From Paenibacillus tundrae (GTDB lineage Bacteria; Bacillota; Bacilli; Paenibacillales; Paenibacillaceae): a stretch of DNA of 64,000 nt. A program made the translations under genes and the position numbers. Location of the stretch: contig NZ_CP145605.1 in assembly GCF_036884255.1 (NCBI RefSeq), positions 4,216,001 through 4,280,000 on the forward strand, given 5' to 3'. This document shows, in pieces, positions 16,815-24,802 of the stretch. Position 1 is the first letter of the stretch; each line of letters starts with the position of its first letter. The notes beneath the pieces were generated by a model. That model had not been told where the DNA came from, searched no databases, and was given only the letters and a program-made list of their open reading frames with translations.

Positions 16815-17768
16815 CGGTGTAGACCCTCCGTCTATATATTGATAATGATTCTCATAACCAATATATCCTCGCTTCCATTTCCAGCCAATGGACGATTCGG
16901 AGACCTCTAATGGACGATCCTCTATAATCTCTTGCTGACGTACCCTTTGCTGATAGCGAGTCGGGGAGATTCCAACATGTTTTTTGAACAATCTACTAAA
17001 ATAATACACATCCGTATATCCCACTTCTACTGCAATTTCCCTAAGTGTCACATTAGATTTGATTAGCATTCTGCGAGCCTCAGCCAGTCTGATCTGAATT
17101 AAATAGTCAATCGGACTTGAACCCGTTTTCTGTTTAAACTGCATCGATAAATGACGAGAGCTATAATTGAAGCGTTCAGCCAGATCATCCAATGTCACTT
17201 GTTCCCGGTAGTGGTCATGAAGATAACGGAGCGTATGCTGTACCGGATCTGAACTCATCACCGAGCTCTTTTCTGTGGATAACTGAAGCATTAATTCATG
17301 GATAAATTGATAAAATAGGCTTTTTACATATAACCTCTCAATATTCCCTGGTTGAAACCATGCCTTCTCCAAATGATCCAAATGCTTCATTAAACTAAGC
17401 GGTGCTTGGGGGATAAAGGCATATTGCTGGGCAAAGGGAGAAGACCATTTCTGCTCCCAACGTCCCGTGTTTCGAAGGTTGGGGAATGCCAGAAATGCTC
17501 GATAGAAGAGAAGCACATATTCAAATTCCTCTCTCACCTGAAATTGAAGACGAGAACCTTTGGCTGCATGGAGCATATAAAATGAATTCGCTTCATGCTC
17601 TTGCCCGTCTACTACAATCCATGCAGAGCCACGAGTAGCGTACATAAATCCGTTTGCCGGCAAATCATAGGGTTCCACCTCTTCTCCGGCCTTGAGTATC
17701 ACCCTGCGAATATCGAGAATCTTCACAGCCGCTTGATTCCACTGTTTTATTTGTTCATTCAAATGCAT
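15792..17768 (-). CDS. AraC-family regulator in frame with a siderophore-binding lipoprotein (658 codons)
   Basis: One uninterrupted frame encodes two recognisable units. Residues 1-290 are an AraC/XylS regulator: a cupin-like N-terminal domain, then two helix-turn-helix motifs (LDDLAERFNYSSRHLSMQF and LREIAVEVGYTDVYYFSRLF). Residues 319-658 are a complete lipoprotein precursor with signal peptide and lipobox (LAAC, Cys near residue 343) and a FecB/FeuA-type siderophore-binding domain. The joining 28 codons contain a promoter-like pair, a Fur box and a ribosome binding site. Either the AraC gene has lost its stop codon, or a full-length membrane-tethered protein is made. Btr of B. subtilis also joins AraC and binding domains, but without a signal peptide. 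GGAG lies 9 bases before the ATG at 17768. Confidence 0.8.
   Translation of the reverse strand: MHLNEQIKQWNQAAVKILDIRRVILKAGEEVEPYDLPANGFMYATRGSAWIVVDGQEHEANSFYMLHAAKGSRLQFQVREEFEYVLLFYRAFLAFPNLRNTGRWEQKWSSPFAQQYAFIPQAPLSLMKHLDHLEKAWFQPGNIERLYVKSLFYQFIHELMLQLSTEKSSVMSSDPVQHTLRYLHDHYREQVTLDDLAERFNYSSRHLSMQFKQKTGSSPIDYLIQIRLAEARRMLIKSNVTLREIAVEVGYTDVYYFSRLFKKHVGISPTRYQQRVRQQEIIEDRPLEVSESSIGWKWKRGYIGYENHYQYIDGGSTPMRRKKTTTGMFLVALLSLTMMLAACGAGSATPMASESTGASSNKTNTTVAATSEPGNQVNTDSGTRTVSTVKGDVVVPANPKRVVVLYLQGDVVALGIKPIATSDVYDGAAYKNELEGVNSLGTWFEPNPEAVIDLDPDLIIVPSEETYDLLKDIAPTVYIPYEKLTTEERLVNIATIFGKEQEAEKLLSDLNSKVEESKKILADAGILDKTISIVEGGFKGMAVVESKQFGRGSQVVYEYLGMKAPEVVQQKIDVTSEAAGSTVSMEVLPEYVGDYLFRSAYEGMDNLSDNPIWSSIPAVKEGRLIEIDFNFFYYSDIYSINKQLDFVVEHLLDAPKVK
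16840..16860. promoter_or_regulatory. Fur-box-like site inside the AraC/lipoprotein frame
   Basis: TGATAATGATTCTCA (16840-16854) matches 13 of 15 positions of the TGATAATnATTATCA Fur core. It lies about 26 bases before the internal ATG and just after the candidate -10 at 16860-16865, a typical repressor position. Confidence 0.72.
16860..16888 (-). promoter_or_regulatory. Candidate promoter of the binding lipoprotein
   Basis: On the minus strand TTGGCT and TATATT are separated by exactly 17 bases. The predicted start point falls in the adjacent Fur box, and the lipoprotein ATG is about 45 bases downstream. The whole element lies within codons of the longer frame. Confidence 0.5.
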
Positions 17769-17814
17769 CTATGACTCTCCAATCCACCTACGTCATTATC
17801 GCTCTATTTTTCAT

Positions 17815-17829
17815 TGATAACCATTATCA
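17815..17829. promoter_or_regulatory. Fur-box-like site upstream of the AraC gene
   Basis: TGATAACCATTATCA is a near-perfect palindrome and matches the 7-1-7 Fur core at 14 of 15 positions. It lies 47 bases before the AraC start and 132 bases before the divergent FlxA-like gene, so the AraC gene is the more likely target. Confidence 0.75.
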
Positions 17830-17960
17830 TTTAAAATGCGTTTAGATGCAATACCAGGTTATGTATACAAGGTAGATCTCGATTATGATATTCACTTCCT
17901 TCACATAACATCCGATATATGTAATTAAGTCTAGAAAATAACGTATAAGGAGAGAAGACG

Positions 17961-18764
17961 ATGAGTTCAATAACGCCTGCATCCAAATCCAATACCAGTT
18001 TCAATTCTAGCCACATGCAATCCAATCGGGATAAAGATATTCAAGCACTAATGCAACGAAAGACTAAATTAAACGAAGAACTACAGACAGTTAGAGCTAA
18101 TGATGAGCTTGATGTCAAAACAAAAGCCGAACGGGTTAAATCCTTAACCAGCTCCATCGCCCAAGTAGACAGTCAGATTGCCCAGATTAAAGCAGAGGAG
18201 CTACAGGAAAAGAATAAGTCTAGACAACCTGAAAACACCAAGCAACAGCAAAACAATCAACCAACTGAAGAGAATCAGCTTCGTAACATGGATCATCTAA
18301 TCAAGCATAGTCAGACCTATGATCAGTTAGGGAAATTAGTGGGAATGCGTGAACGAATGAACAGCTCCATTCAAACGATTGAGGGTGAGACCAAATTCGA
18401 TCGTTTAGTCTTGGAGATTAATGCGGAGAATGATACAGGAAAATCAGATATGCTCGCTAATGCGGAACGCACTGTTTTTCAGAAGAAACGTGAGGCTGTG
18501 CAAGACATTCAGTCTCAAATTCATAAGGTAGACCAGAAGCTAGGGGAACTAATTAAGGACATCCATCAGCCATCAAGCCAAAAACCAATAACAACTCCTT
18601 CTACTTCTGCATCCGAAGAGCACACTATTGAAGACAAACAAACGGGAGAAACGCCTAAGTCAGCCCAAGATTCGTCTCTTCCACAGGATCAAGAACCTAG
18701 CGCTCATCCACCAAAGGATAATGCAACCGTTCAATCCTACACGCCTATAGATGTCCGCATCTAA
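17961..18764 (+). CDS. FlxA-like coiled-coil protein
   Basis: A 267-aa soluble, highly charged protein. Residues 25-82 form a coiled coil of the FlxA-like kind ([17 protein letters not shown] then [18 protein letters not shown]). A Gln/Asn-rich linker follows, then a second helical segment (residues 110-200) that may repeat the theme, then a disordered Ser/Pro/Thr-rich tail. There is no signal peptide or membrane segment. AAGGAGAG lies 7 bases before the ATG. FlxA-like proteins have no settled function. It may belong to a small single-gene transcript, as both neighbours face the other way. Confidence 0.75.
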   Translation: MSSITPASKSNTSFNSSHMQSNRDKDIQALMQRKTKLNEELQTVRANDELDVKTKAERVKSLTSSIAQVDSQIAQIKAEELQEKNKSRQPENTKQQQNNQPTEENQLRNMDHLIKHSQTYDQLGKLVGMRERMNSSIQTIEGETKFDRLVLEINAENDTGKSDMLANAERTVFQKKREAVQDIQSQIHKVDQKLGELIKDIHQPSSQKPITTPSTSASEEHTIEDKQTGETPKSAQDSSLPQDQEPSAHPPKDNATVQSYTPIDVRI

Positions 18765-18875
18765 AAGGATGAACTAATAACTCATTAAAAAGATAAATCA
18801 TAATTCCTAAACCTCGCTCCAGTTACGAACTACAAAAGAACGGAAGTCCAACTACATAATTTATTATATAAACAA

Positions 18876-18923
18876 AAATAACCGTTACCGATCGAGCTTC
18901 TAATCATCAGGTAACGGTTATTT
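18876..18923. terminator. Bidirectional terminator, FlxA-like / GGDEF genes
   Basis: A perfect 14-bp stem, AAATAACCGTTACC with its complement at 18910-18923, and a 20-base loop. The T-rich tail (TTTTTGTTT) is on the minus strand, so it best serves the GGDEF gene. Confidence 0.85.
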
Positions 18924-18951
18924 ATCGTTTATAAAGAAAGGACACTTCACA

Positions 18952-19926
18952 TTATGAGTTAAGATTTCTTACCGTCTCTTCATTGTCACAAATAATGCTG
19001 CCTAGCGTCGATTTACAAATTTTCTTAATCCGTGTAGCTTCATGAATAACTTCATCAATATGAGCAAAGCTTTTGGATCGATTCGTAACTACCGCTATAG
19101 AAAGAGAAACGAGTGGAATTTGTCCATGTAGCCCAGAGCGTCCTGCCCCTACAACGTGATTATTTTCTAGATCTTGGCTGTTGTAAAACTCTCTTTTGAG
19201 CTTTTCAAAACCTGCAACAACTTCCTCGCAATCTTTCAGATAGTCATGGTGATTCAGGATGACAATAAAATCATCACCACCGATATGACCTAAAAATGCC
19301 TCTGGCACAGTAAAATATTCACGTAATAAATCAGCGGTTGCTTGTATAAGCGCATCCCCCATTTTGAAACCATAGCTATCATTATATGATTTGAAATAGT
19401 CTAGATCGAGATAAAGCACGCTAAAGCGCTCCAGCAGATAGGATTGGCATAAACGATCATCAATCATTCGGTTGCCCGGAAGACCCGTTAACGGATTCAT
19501 AAAACTTGCCATCTCGGCTCTAACATCAGCAACGGCTAATAACAAATGACGAATGCTAATCGCACCGCACAAAGCACCCTTGGATATAACCAGCACAAGA
19601 TCGTATAGTTCTTCCTCAGAGCGATTCATAGCCTGAATACTAACGTCCGTGATCTGCTCCATATAGTCAACCACGAGCGGGCTATTGTTCATCACAAGCT
19701 CTACAGAACGACCCATGTACAAGTTATATCCATATTGCGTTCCAATCTGTTGAAAAAAACGTGCTCGCATCAATAACGACGGCATACCTTCTGCTCCTAC
19801 AATGGCTACCCCTTCCAGATTTGGATTGGATCTAAAAAGACGATATACAGCTTCACATTTCGTGTCAGACGTAATTACAGGAATACTTTCTGCGATGTCG
19901 CCTATATGTGTAAATATACCGTTCAC
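18952..19926 (-). CDS. GGDEF-domain protein with N-terminal CBS-like region
   Basis: A 324-aa probable diguanylate cyclase that would make cyclic di-GMP from GTP. Residues 8-135 resemble a CBS pair (IPVITSDTKCEAVYRLF, then LVLVISKGALCGAISIRHLL), a common ligand sensor. Residues 145-310 are the GGDEF domain (NPLTGLPGNRMIDDRL, YLDLDYFKSYND) with the active loop GGDDF, an accepted variant. The product-inhibition RxxD site five residues before the loop is not seen (VPEAFLGHIGGDDF). No membrane segment is visible, so it should be cytoplasmic. The start is a GTG with a modest GAAGAAG upstream. Confidence 0.88.
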   Translation of the reverse strand: MNGIFTHIGDIAESIPVITSDTKCEAVYRLFRSNPNLEGVAIVGAEGMPSLLMRARFFQQIGTQYGYNLYMGRSVELVMNNSPLVVDYMEQITDVSIQAMNRSEEELYDLVLVISKGALCGAISIRHLLLAVADVRAEMASFMNPLTGLPGNRMIDDRLCQSYLLERFSVLYLDLDYFKSYNDSYGFKMGDALIQATADLLREYFTVPEAFLGHIGGDDFIVILNHHDYLKDCEEVVAGFEKLKREFYNSQDLENNHVVGAGRSGLHGQIPLVSLSIAVVTNRSKSFAHIDEVIHEATRIKKICKSTLGSIICDNEETVRNLNS

Positions 19927-20277
19927 CTTCTTCTCATCGCTCTTTATGTAGAATCGGAAACTTCTATGAAATCAAATATACTCCGGTATGCCTATAATGT
20001 TATAAAAATATGTAGTCATATCGTACCACCTTCAACTATAAAAAGAATCAATTTAACGTAAAGTTTGAAATTAAATCTGAATTCGATCTTGAGATCTTGA
20101 GGTCTTGATGCGAGCTACCTTTTACCTTTTCTAAATTTACATGTTAAAGTATCAACGTTCCTCTTTGCTCTCATAATAAATACATCCTACGCCAAATCAG
20201 AATAATCATCATTTTCTCTACTAAGAGGACGCATACTTTTATATACCCTGTGGAGAGTTAATAAAAGCAGAAAATAG

Positions 20278-20324
20278 CAAAAAAACGCCATGTAAAGGCT
20301 ATTGTTACTCCCCGTTACATGACG
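20278..20324 (-). terminator. Second terminator downstream of spo0A
   Basis: On the minus strand CGTCATGTAA and TTACATGGCG form a 10-bp stem with one G-T pair around a 19-base loop, followed by seven T residues. It lies about 240 bases past the spo0A stop, which suggests a further short transcript ends here. Confidence 0.8.
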
Positions 20325-20351
20325 GTGCCATTTTGAGATGAATTGTAATTT

Positions 20352-20432
20352 TTAACTGTAAAGTAATGATTGATGATTTGCCGTTATCTCTTTGCCAGTT
20401 TCATTAGACATTTGATCTTCCATTTGTCTCAT
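20352..20432 (-). CDS. Possible 26-aa peptide between two terminators
   Basis: A frame from ATG 20432 to TAA 20352 encodes a short hydrophilic peptide beginning MRQMEDQMSNETGK. The ribosome binding site is poor (GGT only). Its main support is position: it lies between the first and second terminators after spo0A, where a separate transcript seems to end. It may instead be part of a small non-coding RNA. Confidence 0.2.
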   Translation of the reverse strand: MRQMEDQMSNETGKEITANHQSLLYS

Positions 20433-20446
20433 CAATTTTTACCAAC

Positions 20447-20485
20447 AAAAAATTTAACCCAGTAAACTAGAATAGTCGACTGGGT
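20447..20485 (-). terminator. Terminator of spo0A
   Basis: On the minus strand CCCAGT...ACTA and TAGT...ACTGGG pair with a two-base mismatch around a three-base loop, followed by a TTAAATTTTTT tail. It begins about 85 bases past the spo0A stop codon. Confidence 0.72.
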
Positions 20486-20567
20486 CAAAATAAGTTCATT
20501 TATGTGGATCGTGTCACGAATGACACCTATCAATAATAAGTTCTCAGATGTGTTGTTCCGGATCCTT

Positions 20568-21386
20568 TCAAGACACCTTATGCTCAATTCTCAGCTTGTC
20601 AGCGACCATCGCGATGAATTCACTATTCGTTGGTTTCGACTTGCTGATGTTGATCGTGTAGCCAAACAAGTGACTGATGCTGTCGATATTACCGCGAGTC
20701 CATGCCACTTCAATGGCGTGGCGAATGGCACGTTCGACGCGGGACGGCGTGGTTTTGAATTTTTCAGCAATAGCTGGATACAACGTTTTGGTGATTGCAC
20801 CCAAAATTTCGATATTGTTATACACCATTGTGATGGCCTCACGCAAATACTGATATCCTTTAATATGCGCAGGAACGCCGATTTCATGTATGATCGATGT
20901 AATGCTCGCATCCAAATTTTTGTGTTTGCCCATAGGCACCACATTGGACTTATTCATGAACATAGATGAGCTGCTGTTGTTATTATTCGAGGAGATCGTT
21001 GTTTGCGAGCCTACAAGCTGGCGTACACGATTTGCGAGAACTTCCATGTCAAATGGTTTCAAGATGTAATATGAAGCTCCGAGTTGCACGGCACGCTGTG
21101 TGATATTCTCTTGCCCGAATGCGGTTAACATGATGACCTTAGGCTGTGGAGACAGATTCAAATTACGTAGACGCTCAAGCACACCCAGACCATCCAGATG
21201 AGGCATGATAATGTCCAGAATCAAGACATCCGGTACATTACGAGTCTGTTCCAGCAATTGCAGAACTTCTTCTCCGTTGTAAGCAATCCCGGTTACTTCC
21301 ATATCTTCCTGTTCGGATATATATTCGGCAAGCAAATTCGTAAATTCACGATTATCATCGGCCAGCAATACCTCAATTTTTTGCAA
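20568..21386 (-). CDS. spo0A: Sporulation response regulator Spo0A
   Basis: The master regulator of sporulation entry, phosphorylated through the Spo0F/Spo0B relay. The N-terminal receiver domain has the acidic pocket ([10 protein letters not shown]), the phosphate acceptor in VLILDIIMP, and the conserved Thr and Lys ([15 protein letters not shown]). An Asn/Ser-rich hinge leads to the C-terminal domain, with its recognition helix in [17 protein letters not shown]. The TTG at 21386 follows AAAGGAGG by 8 bases and gives 272 aa, close to the family; the open frame from 21425 is an extension. Three 0A-box sequences and a sigma-H-like promoter lie upstream, which fits autoregulation. Confidence 0.96.
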   Translation of the reverse strand: MQKIEVLLADDNREFTNLLAEYISEQEDMEVTGIAYNGEEVLQLLEQTRNVPDVLILDIIMPHLDGLGVLERLRNLNLSPQPKVIMLTAFGQENITQRAVQLGASYYILKPFDMEVLANRVRQLVGSQTTISSNNNNSSSSMFMNKSNVVPMGKHKNLDASITSIIHEIGVPAHIKGYQYLREAITMVYNNIEILGAITKTLYPAIAEKFKTTPSRVERAIRHAIEVAWTRGNIDSISHLFGYTINISKSKPTNSEFIAMVADKLRIEHKVS

Positions 21387-21440
21387 AACGGTATCCTCCT
21401 TTAATTTAAACATCATTTCGTACATTTCCTTACAGGTTAA

Positions 21441-21561
21441 ATTTTCGACATGAGAGAGGAAATTCCTTCTGTCGAAAATTATTTTTCTTTATTTTTTTTT
21501 CTCGTTGCTATATAATAAATAATTTATTTCATTATCCGAGCATTTATGTATTCATTCGACA
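21441..21561 (-). promoter_or_regulatory. spo0A control region: three 0A boxes and a sigma-H-like promoter
   Basis: TGTCGAA, the Spo0A binding core, occurs at 21444-21450 (minus), 21470-21476 (plus) and 21555-21561 (minus). On the minus strand GAAGGAATT (21461-21469) and GTCGAAAAT (21441-21449), 11 bases apart, resemble a sigma-H promoter (RnAGGAwWW, then RnnGAATww), and its -10 overlaps the nearest 0A box. The start codon is 55 bases downstream. Sites are read by eye. Confidence 0.6.
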
Positions 21562-21598
21562 AAAAATCTTAAGGCGGATTAACCTGCCTTAAGATTTT
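21561..21598 (-). terminator. Terminator of spoIVB, overlapping its last codons
   Basis: A perfect 12-bp stem, AAATCTTAAGGC and its complement, with a 10-base loop and a TTTTTT tail on the minus strand. The stem contains the last codons and the stop of spoIVB. The distal end abuts a 0A box of the spo0A control region. Confidence 0.88.
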
Positions 21599-22910
21599 TA
21601 GACGTTTCCTTTTTGAGCATAACTCCTGCATCTTGTAACATCCACTCAATGAAGCAACCATAACCTGATTTAGGATCATTGACGAATACGTGCGTTACGG
21701 CACCAATCAGCTTGCCATTCTGTACAATTGGACTTCCACTCATCCCTTGAACAATACCACCGGTCTTTTCAATTAACTTTGGATCGGTGATCCGCAACAC
21801 AAGCCCTTTAGTTGCTGGTTCAGACTGATCTGCTACATGCACAATGTCAATGGAGTATCGTTCAACCTGCTGACCTTCAACAACCGTTAAAATTTCAGCG
21901 GGACCTTCCTTCACTTCACGAGAAAAGGCTACGGGAATTCCCTTCGAATACAAGCTGTGATCAGGGTTGTTAGACATCTTACCGAAAATGCCAAATGCCG
22001 TATTACGCTCAATATTGCCCAAAATTTTACTTTCCTTCAGGAAATGTGCTCGCTTTTCCCCTGGATCGCCTGATTCGCTTTTAGAAATAGACGTTACATT
22101 AGACTGCACGATCTGACCACTGCCTACAACGATGGACGTTTGAGTGTTCGTGTCGGTGATCACATGTCCCAGTGCCCCGTATACGCCTTGGTCAGGAGCA
22201 TAGAACGTCAGCGTGCCAACTCCAGCAGCGGAGTCCCGAATATATAATCCAAGTCTCCACGCTTGATCCTCTGCATCATAGGCCGGTGTTAAACGGGTTT
22301 TGACCGTTTCATTGCCTCGTTTAAGAACGACATCAATCCCTTTTTTACTCTTGCCTGCTCGTTCAACTGCCTCGGCTACACCACTTACACCCTCCAGACG
22401 TTTACCATCCATATGGGTAATCAGATCACCGAGCTTAATTCCTGCATCTTCTCCTGGCGAAACACGTTGATCTTGTCCAGCACCAATTAAGTGATGACCG
22501 ACCACAAGAATACCTGCTGATTTTACTTTGACGCCAATGGTTTGACCCCCGGGTACAACACGCAAATCTGGAATAACATTTACGTTAACCGTCTTCACCG
22601 GTATTTTGCCCCACAATTTCAAGGTTAATTTAGCATGACCTGTTTGTTGTGGGTGAAGGTGTAGAGGCTCTAGCTTGGTTACGTTTACGGCTTGTTCTTG
22701 TCCATCTAGACCAACGATATCCGGTCGGTCCACAACTGCACTTGACGTAGCAGGCACAGCAAGACGAACCTCTGCTTGCCTACCCGCAAATACCTGAACT
22801 TCATCAGGCAATGAGGCATAACTTTGCACAGGCTGAATCGCCTGGCTAATTAAACAGAGAAAGAAGGCAAATAAAAGACCTAGCAATTTCTTCCTGAGGG
22901 GGGAATTCAA
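21579..22910 (-). CDS. spoIVB: SpoIVB serine peptidase
   Basis: A signalling protease of family S55. It is made in the forespore and secreted into the intermembrane space, where it triggers pro-sigma-K processing by cleaving SpoIVFA. The N-terminus is a signal or anchor sequence (LLGLLFAFFLCLISQAI). A PDZ domain lies near residues 125-200 (DAGIKLGDLITHMDG), and the peptidase domain has GALGHVITD (catalytic His) and VQGMSGSPIVQNG (catalytic Ser). It is 443 aa. The start is a TTG at 22910 with GGGAG 11 bases upstream. The recN-spoIVB-spo0A order is the normal one. Confidence 0.95.
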   Translation of the reverse strand: MNSPLRKKLLGLLFAFFLCLISQAIQPVQSYASLPDEVQVFAGRQAEVRLAVPATSSAVVDRPDIVGLDGQEQAVNVTKLEPLHLHPQQTGHAKLTLKLWGKIPVKTVNVNVIPDLRVVPGGQTIGVKVKSAGILVVGHHLIGAGQDQRVSPGEDAGIKLGDLITHMDGKRLEGVSGVAEAVERAGKSKKGIDVVLKRGNETVKTRLTPAYDAEDQAWRLGLYIRDSAAGVGTLTFYAPDQGVYGALGHVITDTNTQTSIVVGSGQIVQSNVTSISKSESGDPGEKRAHFLKESKILGNIERNTAFGIFGKMSNNPDHSLYSKGIPVAFSREVKEGPAEILTVVEGQQVERYSIDIVHVADQSEPATKGLVLRITDPKLIEKTGGIVQGMSGSPIVQNGKLIGAVTHVFVNDPKSGYGCFIEWMLQDAGVMLKKETSKNLKAG

Positions 22911-23012
22911 TGGCTGTCACACTCCCTTTGCTTCTTTCGCTTGACGAAAGGTGGTCGCCAATTGCGTACCTATAAGATAACCTCGCCCCCAGGCTTTTAT
23001 TACTGTCAATCA

Positions 23013-24749
23013 TTACGCCAGCCGCTCGTTTCCCCCTTTTTTGGCTTCCGCCAAATTCAGCATTTCCTGTGCGTGATGCAGTGTTTTTTCTGTAATTTCC
23101 ACGCCACCGAGCATACGTGCCAATTCCTTCACTCTGCCCTCGTTTGACAGCGATTCCACTTGAGTCATCGTACGTCCGTCCACGACGTGCTTCTCAATCA
23201 AATATTGATGATCAGCCATACACGCTACTTGTGGCAAGTGCGTTATGGAGAACACTTGACAGGTTGAGGACAGTCGGAATAGCTTCTCTGCGATGGATTG
23301 AGCCGCTCTACCGCTCACACCTGTATCCACCTCGTCAAAGATCAGTACAGGAATGCGATCATGACGTGCAAAAATACTCTTCATCGCCAGCATCATTCTC
23401 GACAATTCACCGCCTGAAGCGATTTTTCCCAATGGACGAAGAGGTTCACCTGGATTCGGAGAGATCAAGAATTCAGCATTGTCCGCACCCTGACGAGTCA
23501 AACGAATACGTCGCCCATTCCATTCGATGCCTTTCGGATCCTCAAACGGAGTTATTTGCACACGCAGCGTTGTTCGTTCCATCTGCAGATCCTTCAATTC
23601 ACTCTCCACCTGTGCAGCAAGGTCTTCCGCACACTGTTTCCGCACACGGCTTAATTCCTCAGCTGATTCCATAACCAGAACAAGCAGCTTATCACGCTGA
23701 CTACGTAGCTTCTCTAAGCGCTCATCTTTATTTTCAAGCTGATCTGTCTCGTGGCTAATCTGTTCATAATAATTCAGTATAAGTTCAACACTGTCTCCAT
23801 ATTTGCGACGAAGTCCAGAGATTAAGTTCAATCGCTGTTCGACTTCTTCCAGCCTGTCTGGATTAAATTCAATTTTTTCGCGGTAATCCCTTAGTTGGAA
23901 GGTTACATCCTCCAATTGATAAAAGGCAGATTGCAACTGCTCCACAATTGGCTGTAGGCCTTTGCTATCATAGCCAGAGATATCCTCGATTCGTGAAAGT
24001 GCAATGCTTATCGCTTCTAAGCCACGTTGCCCACTAAGCAAATCATATGCACCCGCAACACTGTCCATCATTTTCTCACTATGGGATAGTTTGACCCGTT
24101 CTTCACCGAGTAATTCATCTTCCCCGCTTGTAAGGCTGGCTGCTGCAATCTCTTCAAGTTGGAAACGATACATGTCCAGCAACTGATATGCACGCTGACT
24201 TGACTCTTGGAGAGCGCGTAGCTCCTTCTCCGCAGCGATAAACTGGCTGTAACGAGCCTGATATTCTGATTTAATGGGGCCAATGATTGTAGCTCCGTAC
24301 GTATCTAGAAGCCCCAGATGGCTCTCTGGTCGAAGCAAGCTCTGATGCTCATGCTGACCATGGATATTGATTAACTTCTCGCCAACCTCACGGAGCATCG
24401 TTAAATTCACCAATTGGCCGTTAATACGAGAAGTACTCTTACCTTGCGTATTCAATTCCCGACGGATGACCAAGTGCTCCTCTGGTTCACAATGAATGCC
24501 CAGTTTCTCAAGTGTTTCCCATACCGGATGCCCTTGCTCCATTTCGAAGAGAGCCTCCATCTCTGCCTTCTCACAACCATAACGGATTAAATCAGCTGAA
24601 CTACGACCACCAGCAATCAAACCCAGGGCATCAATGATAATTGATTTACCCGCACCCGTTTCCCCTGAAAGCACATGAAAGCCAGCATGAAATACAACAT
24701 CCACCTCTTCAACAACTGCCAAATTGCGAATCGATAAAGTAACTAACAT
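23013..24749 (-). CDS. recN: DNA repair protein RecN
   Basis: An SMC-like ATPase that acts early at double-strand breaks. The N-terminal Walker A is LSGETGAGKSIIIDALGL. Two coiled-coil arms follow (residues about 160-370), with the ABC signature near LASGGELSRMMLAM and the Walker B VLIFDEVDTGVSGRAA. The final segment is helical and basic. The frame opens at 24761 (GTG), but GGAGG lies 10 bases before the ATG at 24749, giving 578 aa. ahrC is immediately upstream on the same strand, as in Bacillus. Confidence 0.95.
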   Translation of the reverse strand: MLVTLSIRNLAVVEEVDVVFHAGFHVLSGETGAGKSIIIDALGLIAGGRSSADLIRYGCEKAEMEALFEMEQGHPVWETLEKLGIHCEPEEHLVIRRELNTQGKSTSRINGQLVNLTMLREVGEKLINIHGQHEHQSLLRPESHLGLLDTYGATIIGPIKSEYQARYSQFIAAEKELRALQESSQRAYQLLDMYRFQLEEIAAASLTSGEDELLGEERVKLSHSEKMMDSVAGAYDLLSGQRGLEAISIALSRIEDISGYDSKGLQPIVEQLQSAFYQLEDVTFQLRDYREKIEFNPDRLEEVEQRLNLISGLRRKYGDSVELILNYYEQISHETDQLENKDERLEKLRSQRDKLLVLVMESAEELSRVRKQCAEDLAAQVESELKDLQMERTTLRVQITPFEDPKGIEWNGRRIRLTRQGADNAEFLISPNPGEPLRPLGKIASGGELSRMMLAMKSIFARHDRIPVLIFDEVDTGVSGRAAQSIAEKLFRLSSTCQVFSITHLPQVACMADHQYLIEKHVVDGRTMTQVESLSNEGRVKELARMLGGVEITEKTLHHAQEMLNLAEAKKGGNERLA

Positions 24750-24802
24750 CTGCAAAAACACCTCCGGATGACAAAACTTAGCACTTCAATTTATATGATT
24801 TC

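Larger units (their letters stand above)
19927..20567. other. Long intergenic region between the GGDEF gene and spo0A
   Basis: This 641-base gap holds two terminator hairpins on the minus strand (20278-20324 and 20447-20485), a weak 26-codon frame between them, a 6-bp hairpin GTGTCA/TGACAC near 20513-20528 just past spo0A, and three tandem copies of an 8-base unit (GATCTTGA twice, then GGTCTTGA) at 20085-20108. The left part, 19927-20277, is AT-rich and should carry the GGDEF promoter. I see no rRNA, tRNA or mobile element. Confidence 0.6.

Noticed and set aside
20341..20360. Cyclic di-GMP riboswitch near the GGDEF gene
   Set aside because: The hairpin at 20278-20324 looks at first like an expression platform, but the conserved riboswitch core is absent and the T-run makes a terminator for the other direction.
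23117..23674. 185-codon plus-strand frame
   Set aside because: Antisense to recN, which has Walker A and B motifs; no ribosome binding site.
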